A stretch of DNA of 64,000 nt, from contig OY829328.1 of NCBI GenBank assembly GCA_963691655.1, positions 83,890,400 through 83,954,399 of the forward strand, written 5' to 3'. Within the stretch, counting starts at the first letter, position 1; the number at the start of each line of letters is the position of its first letter. The position numbers were made by a program, and so were the translations under genes. The stretch is from Toxonevra muliebris (lineage: Eukaryota > Arthropoda > Insecta > Diptera > Pallopteridae). Below the pieces are notes generated by a model. It ran no database searches and was not told the DNA's origin. It saw only the letters and a list, made by a program, of their open reading frames with translations. Below are positions 36,820 to 46,774 of this stretch, piece by piece.

Positions 36820-37825
36820 TAGAAGATTCACTCTTCACCTTTCCATTCGGCGGCATGCTTAGGAAAACTTTAACTCATTTCTCATTCTATGAGCTCAACA
36901 GAAAATTTATTTAACTTATGCATAAAGATAAGTTTCGTTTCACAAATATATACACACACACACACATATACATATAAATATACAAGTACATCTACATACT
37001 ACATTGAAATTTTTCAGTGTAAAATAATAATTTTGCTATGTTTGCGAAAAATATAAACTCAAAGTGTGTGTGTGTGTGTGTCTGTGTGCATCTGCGTCTG
37101 CTTGCATGTGTGGGTTTATGTTTGTTGTCAAGGAAGCGACAGACAGACAGACAAAAAGACAGACAACATGTCTTGCATTTTCAAGTGGTAAAATTCAAGT
37201 ATAACCGCAATATTTTCACAAACACATACTCATTTATGCATACATTCTTATACACAGACATATATACATACATTCATATATATATAGATACACACACATA
37301 TTTACGTTTGTAGTGTATGACTATGTAATAAACACTTGAATGCTGACAGGAAATAGTAGGAAAAACAAACTAACCACAAGAAAGTTATGAGTCAAACCGG
37401 TGTAAATAAACACCCTGAATTTTATCAATGTATAGATGTATACATATACATACACACATATACATACACACCGGGTACAGGTAGGAATTATGAGTTAAGG
37501 TAATTGCTTGTTGTTTGCATTTTGGGAGACGTAAAAGTTGTTGTAAAATTTAAATGTATATAAATCATATCTCGTTTTATTTATTTATTTTCTTTTGCTT
37601 GCATACAAAAAACTTATTAATTTGATATATAATTTACTAATTTGTCACAAATGAGTGATATTTATTTCCTGAGTTGTTTCAACTTGGCGCTCATTAACTA
37701 ATCACAAGCGTAGTGGTTATTAACGGAGAGTCTTTTATAGATGATGATGATGAGTTTAATTAGTAATCAAAGCCGCGAATTATAAACCAAGTGGTTTAGT
37801 TCCATTGTGGAGAGAGTTCCTATGT
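36246..37825. other. Non-coding DNA with microsatellites
   Basis: Includes (TC)n near 36376-36391, (AG)n of about 29 bases near 36785-36813, (CA)n near 36952-36966 and (GT)n near 37063-37082. No gene is supported. Confidence 0.6.
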
Positions 37826-37833
37826 GTTTAGAG

Positions 37834-38070
37834 CAGTGGTGTCCACCTATACATTCATAATGATCGACTCAGGGAAGCTACTCTGTAGTTCCATTCGAAA
37901 GACAGTTCTATTCGAATGCCAAATTCGATTCCGAAAGGCACAAAATTTAATCTAAAATGTTTTCTAGAGTACCAATCGTTCGAATTCGAGTTTTTTCTAT
38001 GGAAATGAGCTCTATACGTGGGAAATTTCTTACGCTCTTTTGCACACTGGCTACCCTTTGGCCCACTCTG
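37834..38070. mobile_element. hAT-like non-autonomous element with 7/8 target duplication
   Basis: Tips are CAGTGGTGTCCACC on the left and, in reverse complement, CAGAGTGGGCCAAA on the right. Flanks GTTTAGAG (37826-37833) and GTTTCGAG (38071-38078) agree at 7 of 8 positions, the duplication length of hAT elements. The interior shares TTTCTATGGAAATGAGC and TTCTTACGCTC with the element at 46369. Confidence 0.75.
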
Positions 38071-38479
38071 GTTTCGAGTTCGTTTAGAGAATATGGTTTC
38101 AAATGCTCACAATTGTGAATTTGCAGTGGGAACAATAAAAGCTTTTTCAGGATTAAATAAATCAATGCATCAATCTAAAATAGAATACCACCTGAATTCG
38201 GTTTTAAATTGAGAAGATATATTTTTTAATGCAAATAAATGAATGAGCTGAAAGTGAAAAGCGAAAGCAAAAAAACCAAAAACAAAAATGGTTGCCACAT
38301 GCCAAAATTTTTACTCGCATACTTTTATAACACTGAAGGCGTTTAAAACTATTTAATGTTCAAATTGGTTTTAGTAATTTATGTTAAGTTTCCAACCGCA
38401 ACTCGCTGTTTCAAATATTTTGATTTTAAGTACATCGAAGGTGGATCGTAATAGTCTGCTACTATTGCCACTGATTTAA

Positions 38480-38583
38480 GGCGGATTTACCAACCGAGTG
38501 CCGCACTCTCCTTTCGCTGCTTTTTATATGAACTTTTCCGCTCTCTTAAATTGAAAGTGCGGCACTTGCACGGTGAATCCGCA
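38480..38583. mobile_element. Complete GGCGGATT MITE, 104 bp, flanked by TTTAA
   Basis: The left arm GGCGGATTTACCAACCGAGT and the right arm in reverse complement TGCGGATTCACCGTGCAAGT pair through GTGCCGCAC. TTTAA lies on both sides (38475-38479 and 38584-38588) as the likely target duplication. The centre has CGCTCTCTTAAATTGAAAGT. Confidence 0.8.
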
Positions 38584-38619
38584 TTTAATCTAACAGAAAT
38601 CATAGTATAAATATTTTTC

Positions 38620-40020
38620 TCTATTTCACACTCATATTCCTCTCACAACTGCGTTCTTTTCTTTAAATTTTTTACTTCCGCCCTCTAATTTTATTCTGTA
38701 TCACATCCTGCTTTTTTTACCCATTTTATCTTTTTACGTTTTATAATCGATTTTTCCCACTTAATGTTTGCTTTATCTCTCTATCATTATCTCCCTCTCA
38801 AGCTGTTCTTTTTCACATTTTACCGCCTCTCTTTTATTCCCCACTATCTCTTCTTTTACCTTTCTTCCCTTTTACACCTCTATTTTTCTTCTCTCTCCCC
38901 CTCTTCTTCTCTCACATTCCTTCCCTCTACCTCGATATTCCCTTCCGTTCTTTTCTTCTATCTCTTCTTCTTTCTATCATCTATTTTTAACACATATTCT
39001 TTGTCTCACTCTATCTCTCTGTCTGTCCCCCTCTAAAATGATTTCTCTCCATCATTCTTAGGATCACTCGATCACAACTTTTTCTCCCTATGACTCACAT
39101 CCTGTTTTGTCTCACTCCCTCTTTCGACCCCACTCTCGTCCCTTTCTCCACTCCTCTCTCTCCCCCACCTCTCCCTCCCCCACTTCTCCCTCCCTCTCCT
39201 CTCTCTCCCTCTCCTCTCTCCTACCCTGCTCTGTCCTCCCCTCCTCTCTCCGCCTCCACTGTCTCCCCTCCACTCTCTCCCCTCCTTTCTCTATCCCCTC
39301 TCTCAACCCCCTTCCTTAATCCTCCCTTTCTCCCCACTCACTCTTTCCTCTTTCCCCCTCCTCTCTCTCTCTCCTTCTTCTTTTCTCCTTCTTCTTCCTC
39401 CTCCTCCACTTTTTCCCCTCCATTCTCTTTCCTCCACTCTCTTCCCTCCTTTCACTATCCCCTCTCTCCACCCCCTTCTGTACTCTCCTCTTTCCCCCCC
39501 CCCCCCCCCCTCACTTTTCCATCTCTCCCCTCTCCCCTTTACTTTTCCCTCTCATCCCCCCCCCTCTTTCTTCCTACTCTCCCCCTATTTCCCCTCTTTC
39601 ACCCCTTTCTCGCCCTTTCAAAACAACCTCTCTTTCACTTCTCTCTCACCCTTCTCTTGTCTCCTTTCACCCTTCTCTTACCCCTCTCTCGCCCCTCCTT
39701 GTCCGTCTTTTGTCCTTCTCTGCACTCTCTCTAGCTCCGTCTCTCATCTCGTTTTTGTCCTCTCACTCGCCCCTTTTGTTTCTCTCACTCTCTCTACCTC
39801 TCACTCACCACTTTCTCTCTCAGAAAAACTACCCTCTCTGTCTTCTCTTTTTAATTTCTACTTTTTCTCTATCTCTCTCTCTCTTTCTTTCTTCTTTCCA
39901 CCTTCCCCCTCTTTTTCTCTCTATCATTTTCATTTTACTCCTTTAATCATCACTAGTTCTTATTCAAATTACTTTCCCACTATCTATCCAATTTATCTTA
40001 CTTTCTCTATCATCTTTTCT
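38620..40020 (+). repeat. Pyrimidine tract of ~1.4 kb (CT-rich on the plus strand)
   Basis: The plus strand is almost entirely C and T, with a run of 17 C at 39494-39510 and CTCTCTCC-type repeats. The 214-codon frame within it is pure Ser/Pro/Leu translation of the tract and not a gene. Strand asymmetry of this length could form triplex DNA. Confidence 0.9.
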
Positions 40021-40210
40021 TGACGACCTCGATAGTCTAGTGAATAGTGCACTAGACTTTCACCCAGAAGGTTGCGGATTCAATCCCGTTCTTGGTTTGG
40101 TGGTTAATAAAACTTCTTAAATTCACTATCGATACGAAGTGAACGAGTTGACATAAAAATTGCCACACAGCCATTCGGAATCGGCATATATGCTCTCTTT
40201 TAACCTTAAA
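40021..40210 (+). mobile_element. tRNA-derived SINE, family A (copy 2)
   Basis: Matches the copy at 1420: GACCTCGATAGTCTAGTGAA, ACTAGACTTTCACCCAGAAG and GGATTCAATCCCG (better box B than copy 1). The downstream part holds ATTGCCACACAGCCATTCGG and AATCGGCATA, which parallels the core of family B. The 3' end is uncertain. Confidence 0.78.
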
Positions 40211-40985
40211 GCGTGAAGCTTCAGCTGATCGAAAACAAAACGAATTTCTGGGAAACAGATTTCTTAAGAGAACTATAAGACCTAAGCTGTTTTCAACCCA
40301 AAATTCTTTTTTACTTTTTAAGCATGTCCGCTTTAAACTTCTTGAGCTCTTGTACTTCATCTCTGAATCTCTACAAATTTCTCAATACAAATACGCTCAA
40401 GAACACGCAGAAATTTTTAACTCAAATTTATGTAGTATGCAGCTTTAAGATTCTTAAAATTTATATAAATTGCAATAATTTTTTTGTTTGTACTTTTGTT
40501 TTTTGTTGGTGCTTTTTCTTGGTTTCTTTTTGGTCTTATTGCGCTTCAGCTCAATGTAAATAACCGCAAATTGCATGTGGATTACATTTCATTTCGCAGC
40601 ACACCTTGAGTATTACTCACACCAACCAAACAATTTCAACAGAGAGAAGACAGCAAAAGCAACAGCAAAAGCAGCCACAGCACATCTAAGGTTGCAACAT
40701 CCAGTAGCATGTAACAACAACAGCAGCAGCAGCAGCAACATCATTAGCATTCCACAGTATGACTTTGGCAAAAGCCAACAACAGGAAAGATGATTAATTC
40801 AAAGTTATTAGAAACATGACTGAAATTTATAATGCCGAACTTCGTCTATTCGGTTGGTATTCCTGGATGCCACCAGAAACTGGCAGCCACCAATGTCTGC
40901 CACCTATGCGTGCCACTGATGTTGCTGCTGCTGTTATTGCTGCTGGTTTGCACAAGTGAAGTTGCTCATTTATTGGTGTGAGTGC
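40211..40985. other. Non-coding DNA, CAG-rich at 40640-40740
   Basis: Holds CAGCAAAAGCAACAGC-type triplet runs. Open frames follow the triplets. No gene is supported. Confidence 0.5.
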
Positions 40986-40987
40986 GT

Positions 40988-41070
40988 ACGTTGAGTGGGT
41001 GTGTGAGTGGGTGTGTGAGTGGGTGTGCGAGTGAGTGTGTGAGTGGGTGTGCGAGTGAGTGTGCGAGTGA
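40988..41070 (+). repeat. 12-bp minisatellite GAGTGGGTGTGT, ~6.5 units
   Basis: Six consecutive 12-base units differ only at T/C and G/A positions (GAGTGGGTGTGT, GAGTGAGTGTGC). Confidence 0.85.
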
Positions 41071-41731
41071 GTTAGTGAATGAATGCATGCGTATATTACA
41101 AATTGCTTACCTAGGTGAGTAAGTGACTAAAGTAAGTGAATGAGTGACTGAAGTAAATGAATGACTGTCAATTCGTCTGTTTGTCTTTTTCTCTGCCTGT
41201 CTGTCTGACTTCTTATTTGCTGAAGTGACAATAATAATAATAAACATAATAACGAAAAATTCAGCAGATGCAGTAAAACAAAAAAAAAATTGAATAGCAA
41301 AAGTGCAAGTGGAACCATATTTGCCTTAATCTTGAGCGACCTATAGAGCACCCTATAATATGTTTCGAAACTTATCGGAGATTGAAATTCAGATTTATGA
41401 TTATAATTTTATGTACTTACGTAAAGCTGAAATTTTTATAAATCAACAATCTCAAAAAGTATTAGAAATATCGAGGCTATTAAAGGAAGGATCGGGATTA
41501 TCAAAAATCTGATTAATTCGAAAAATCTCAAAATTAAAGGTAACAAAATTATCACAAATATCCTTTTCGGGTAGTGAGAATATTAAAATTTGATAAAAAG
41601 AAATGGTAGAAATATCAAAAATCGAAAACCTGAACAAAAATTTCAAAAATTGAACAAAAATATGAAATTGATTACCAGAAAATATGACAATATGTAAAAA
41701 AATCTTAAAGCGTGATCCAAACTGTAAAGCG

Positions 41732-43090
41732 CAGAACAAAAATATCAAAAATCAGAAACCTGAAAAAAAGTATCAAAAATCAGAAACTTGAGCAAAAATA
41801 TTAAAAATCAGAAGACTGAACAAAAATATCACAAATCAGAAACCTGAAAAAAAGTATCAAAAATAAGAAACCTGAACAAAAATACCAAGAATCAGAAACC
41901 TGAACAAAAATATTAAAAATCAGAAACCAGAACAAAAATATCAAAAATCAGAAACTTGAGCAAAAATATTAAAAATTAGAAACCTGAACAAAAATATAAA
42001 AAAATAACAAACTTGAGCAAAAATATTAAAATTCAGAAAACTGAACAAAAGTATCAAAAATCAGAAACTTGAGCAAAAATATTAAAAATCAGAAGACTGA
42101 ACAAAAATATCACAAATCAGAAACCTGAAAAAAAGTATCAAAAATAAGAAACCTGAACAAAAATACCAAGAATCAGAAACCTGAACAAAAATATTAAAAA
42201 TCAGAAACCAGAACAAAAATATCAAAAATCAGAAACTTGAGCAAAAATATTAAAAATTAGAAACCTGAACAAAAATATAAAAAAATAACAAACTTGAGCA
42301 AAAATATTAAAATTCAGAAAACTGAACAAAAATATCAAAAATCAGAAAACTGAACGAAAATATCAAAAATCAGAAACTTGAACAAAAATATCAAAAATCA
42401 GAATCCTGAATAAAAATATTAAAAATCAGAAACTTGAGCAAAAATATTAAAAATCAGAATCCTGAATAAAAATATTAAAAATCATAAACTTGAACAAAAA
42501 TATTAAAAATCAGAAACCAGAACAAAAATATCAAAAATCAGAAATCTGAACAAAAATATCAAAAATCAGAAACCTGAACAAAAATATCAAGAAATAAAAA
42601 CCTGAACAAAAATACCAAAAATCAGAAACCTGAAAAAAAATACCAAAAATCAGAAACTTGAGCAAAAATATTAAAAATCAGAATCCTGAATAAAAATATT
42701 AAAAATCATAAACTTGAACAAAATATTAAAAATCATAAACCTGAATAAAAATATTAAAAATCAGAAACCAGATCAAAAATATCAAAAATCAGAAATCTGA
42801 ACAAAAATATCAAAAATCAGAAATCTGAAAAAAAAATATCAAGAAATAAAAACCTGAACAAAAATACCAAAAATCAGAAACCTGAACAAAGATATTAAAA
42901 ATCAAAAACCTAAACAAAAATATCAAAAATCAGAATCCTGAATAAAAATATTAAAAATCAGAAAATTGAGCAAAAATATTAAAAATCAGAAACGTGAACA
43001 AAAATATTAAAAATCAGAAAACTGAACGAAAATATCAAAAATCAGAAACCTGAATAAAAATATCAAAAATCAAAAACATGAACAACAATA
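41732..43090 (+). repeat. 28-bp minisatellite, about 48 units, with higher-order duplication
   Basis: Units contain AGAAACCTGAACAAAAAT then ATCAAAAATC, 28 bases in all, and continue for about 1.36 kb with degenerate shoulders back to about 41580 and on to about 43245. A block of ten units is repeated almost exactly at a distance of 281 bases (for example CAGAAACTTGAGC at 41781 and at 42062). 28 is not a multiple of three and stops are frequent, so it is not coding. Confidence 0.92.
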
Positions 43091-43245
43091 ACAAAAACAA
43101 AAAGAAGAAAGTTGAACCAAAATATTAAAAATCGGAAACCTAAACGAAAATATTTAAAACCTGAACCGAAATTTCGAAAAATTAAAAATATCAAATTTGC
43201 CAGAAATATCAAAAATAATTGAAATTTTAAAAAATCTGACCCTCA

Positions 43246-43681
43246 AAAGTAACAAAAACTTCGAAAAACAAAACAACTGTGTCAAACAATGAAAATATGT
43301 TTAAGCAATTTTTTTTTCTAATTATTTCTGTACGGTATAGAAATATTTCTCTTGGTTTTTTTATCTGTATAAGTGCACCTAAGTCAATTATATCTTTTTC
43401 AGTTACATACATCTTGTCTGCTGCATTTTGTTTATTAAAATATGTATTTTTTTATTTGCATAAGTGTCAGCTTCGTATCTGTATTGTTATGATGTTGTTG
43501 TCTTGCTTGAAAAGAGACATCAGTCAACTGAAATTAAGTTTAAAATTCGACTTCACAAAAATTGATTAATTTTGTTGAGGAAATAAATAAACTTGTAATT
43601 TTAAAATAGAAAATAAATCTATTAATAATCTATTAAGAAATATCTTAAAAATCAATCACTTACACATGTATACAGCTCTTG

Positions 43682-43716
<35 letters not shown>

Positions 43717-45415
43717 TCTCTTTGAGCAATTTCAATATCAGAATATAAAAGCATAATTGCAAATACTATCAATAAAAGTCTAGAAAATGGAATACTCCCT
43801 AATGAAATTAAATATATAAGCCTAAAAGTATGCACTAAAATATGATAAACTTATTCGATACAGCCGTTATATATTTGCAATGTGCATTTATATAAATTTG
43901 CAACTTCTTTCTCTGAGTGAGAGGTACCTCTCACTCAAATTAAAACTCTTGCAGCCTATCATTAAAAGACGAGGTGTTTTTTCTTTACTCTGCTTGTTTG
44001 GCAATTTTGTTAGTGTTTTTTTCTTACTCTTTAAAACAAGTTTAGTTATGCTACTTTGCGCTTATATAATTTCCGGCAGCCAGAAAATATATGAATTTAA
44101 GCACTACACATACACACACGTGCATGCATGTATGTTTTTATGTAGGTATGAATTTCTACACATACATAAATTTATAATAAAACATTGTTGTCGTTAATAC
44201 TATTTTATACACACCCACACACATACACAGGTAAGGCGCCATGTTTCAAATCTCTTCTATTTTGTTCGTTTTTATCGACTGCCGCATGCTGTTGTATTTT
44301 CTTGAAGTCATCAATGTCATATTCAAAGTCTTCATGGTTTCATTTTTTATCGTTTCTACCATCGACGTCGTTGTCGCCGAAGTTATTATAGACTCATTGG
44401 AGGAAAAAACACTTAAACGCCACTTAAACATTAAAAAAAATCGTGACAATATTTTCACGAAATTCACATCAAATTGAGCTTAACTCGTTCAACAATTTCT
44501 TCTTTTTTGCTTTTCTCTTTCTCTTTTTTTTTTTTTTTTTTTTGTGTTGTGTTTCAATTTCTTTGGTTCATAATGTTTTTTAGTGTGAGTAGAAATAACA
44601 AATAACTATATAGAGAGGTAGAATTAGTTTGTTGCAACATAAATGCAAACAGTTAGTGAAGTGAATTTTTTCCATTTTTGTAGCTGCAAAAAAAAAAAAA
44701 AAAAAATTGTTTGCACCCTTAAGCTTAAACATTGTTGTGTTAATCACAGCTCGCACGGCAAACATGGAAGTTAAGTGGATTGTTTTCTTGTTTTTGTGGA
44801 TGGGTGTGGTAAGAAAAACAGTGAAGCTCTCACACTCATCACTATCACTATCTATTGGAGTTGGTAGCATGAAGAGATAGCATTGCACGATTGAATGTGT
44901 TTATTTATTTTAACACTTTAATGCTGTGATTTAACGAGAAAACTGTTGAACAATATTTCTTTATTTTATATTTAGTATTAAGTGTAAATGATTTTGAAAT
45001 ATTTTTGTGTTCTTTTTCTGCTTGTGAGCATAAAAATTAAAGTTATTAAATTATAGAGAGCGAATAATAGTCTTAAATATTTTTATGAAGATATTTTTAG
45101 TATATTGGAACTTTCATTGATTTATTTTGAATAAGATTAAATATTTTTATTATGCAACTTATTTATGGGTTTATTTTATGGAGCAGTAAGGTTTCTATGG
45201 TGCCAGCTTATGCCTCACAGTACTAGCGGATCCAGAGATTTTGGAATGGATGAAGAGGGTTTGACCTTTTCTTTCTTCTAAAATATTTTTTAAATCAAGA
45301 CGAAGAATCAAAACGAAAATGGGATTAAAATGCAAGGTATGCATTTTAAACCAATTTAAAATTAACCTCTATTACTATACTCTAAGTAGAGGTGGATTAT
45401 AGAGTTAAATTAAAA
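43246..45415. other. AT-rich DNA with microsatellites and weak ORFs
   Basis: Contains (TC)n near 43686-43714 and T-runs near 44525-44543. Between 44241 and 44477 three frames, two plus and one minus, stay open over 200 bases of mixed composition, but no domain is recognised. Confidence 0.45.
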
Positions 45416-45419
45416 CCCA

Positions 45420-45765
45420 GATCAGAAACTAGACTAGAAATTAAAACCCAGATCAAAAACTAGACTAGAAATCCGCATGAAAATACCTGATCAAAATTCA
45501 GATCAAAGGTAAACCAAAAACCGAGAGTAAAGCTTAAACCAAATTTAGACCACAACTTAAACCGAATTTAGGCCAAAAATTAGACTCAATTCAGACAAAA
45601 TTCACACAAAAATTCAGTCGAAAATTCAAACAAAAACGTAGATAAAAATATAAGCAAAAATTTGGATAAAAATTTAGATAAAAATTTAAGCAAAAATTTA
45701 AATAAAATTCAGAAAAAAGTTTCGGACAATAATTGAGACCAAAACTCACAGAAAATTCAGCTCAA
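45420..45765 (+). repeat. Degenerate AAATTTAGATAAAAATTT-type tandem repeats
   Basis: An early segment repeats AAACCCAGATCARAAACTAG about every 32 bases. It grades into AATTCAGACAAAA and AAATTTAGATAAAA units of roughly 17-18 bases. Confidence 0.6.
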
Positions 45766-46368
45766 AAACACAACCCACAGAAGCACTTATTCGTTGCTTC
45801 ACGTCGAGTCTGCTTTGAACGTTTTCTTGTCAGGTTTTAGTGGAGGCACTAGGCTGGCGAGAATCTTTAAGATTCTTTCCTTTGCGAAGCATTTGGTCAA
45901 ATCCTCGCCATATTTCCTGTTCTTTTTTTCTCTTACTGACAGTGATTGATGTGTATGACTCTAAAGTTATTATTTTTTTACGAAGGGATTTGAGGGGATG
46001 AGAGAGGATGATAGAAGGGATGATAGGGCTTAGAAATATGTGATTAATAAGGTGGATAGAAGTTTTGAAAAGAGATACAAATAGGTGATTGTTCATTTTG
46101 CATATTTACTTTTTGAGTTATTTCATACTCATAGTATAAATTATTTAAAAATTTGTTGGAATTTATCAAAAAATAATATTTTATAAATATTTGTAATAAT
46201 CATACCTACTTAATATATTTAAGTGTAGACCAGTATAATTAAACAAAAACAATAGACAAAACAGTAAAAAAAAAGGGGGAGATAGAGAGAGCTGAACTAA
46301 TCGCAATCGTGGAGCAGTTATGGCCTCCTTCATTACCCCACTTGGAAGTGAAAACTATTACTCTACAG

Positions 46369-46478
46369 CAGCGGTCGCCACCAACGATCGATTGAGCACT
46401 CTTTCTATGGAAATGAGCGCTGTATGTGTGAAATGTCTTACGCTCATTTGCCAGCGTGTAAGTTTTTGGCCTACGCTG
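46369..46478. mobile_element. hAT-like MITE, 110 bp, perfect 8-bp target duplication
   Basis: CTCTACAG occurs immediately before (46361-46368) and after (46479-46486) the element. Tips are CAGCGGTCGCCACC and, in reverse complement, CAGCGTAGGCCAAA. These are classic hAT features. The body includes CTCTTTCTATGGAAATGAGC. No transposase is encoded. Confidence 0.9.
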
Positions 46479-46486
46479 CTCTACAG

Positions 46487-46620
46487 CAATGGCATGCAAT
46501 GTTAAAAAGGAGTACAAAATCTTAATTTCGTTGATTAATCCATGGATGATCCTCAGCCCAACTGGGGAGTTGCTAAGTTCGCAGCAAGTCATCAACAGAG
46601 AGAATAAAACCAAAACAATT
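46487..46620. other. Short spacer between two MITEs
   Basis: Unique-looking DNA. The 124-codon minus-strand frame that crosses it runs through the hAT MITE and is not supported as a gene. Confidence 0.5.
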
Positions 46621-46622
46621 AT

Positions 46623-46771
46623 GGCGGATTCAATAACCGAATGGTGCTCTCTTTTTTCGTTTTTTTTTTTTATATGAAGTTTTGCGCTCTCTTATATTGA
46701 GAGCGAAAAATTACAAAAAAAAAAAAAAGAAAGAAAGAAAGAGAGCGCGACGTTCGGTCGGTGAATCCACC
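46623..46771. mobile_element. GGCGGATT MITE, 149 bp
   Basis: Left arm GGCGGATTCAATAACCGAAT and right arm in reverse complement GGTGGATTCACCGACCGAAC pair imperfectly. The centre has the conserved palindrome ATATGAAGTTTTGCGCTCTC with its complement. A-rich and GAAA-rich expansion enlarges the right half. Confidence 0.75.
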
Positions 46772-46774
46772 TTT

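Noticed and set aside
39090..39734. Longest listed open frame, 214 codons
   Set aside because: It is Ser/Pro/Leu translation of the pyrimidine tract; stops cannot easily arise there, and no domain or start context exists.
41732..43090. Could the 28-bp repeats be a CRISPR array?
   Set aside because: Units are contiguous without unique spacers, variable and A-rich, and the DNA is eukaryotic; it is a minisatellite.
44241..44477. Possible small gene with several open frames
   Set aside because: Two plus frames and one minus frame are open over the same bases, so openness alone is not informative, and no motif was recognised.
46239..46613. 124-codon minus-strand ORF
   Set aside because: It runs straight through the hAT MITE with its precise 8-bp duplication and has no domain.
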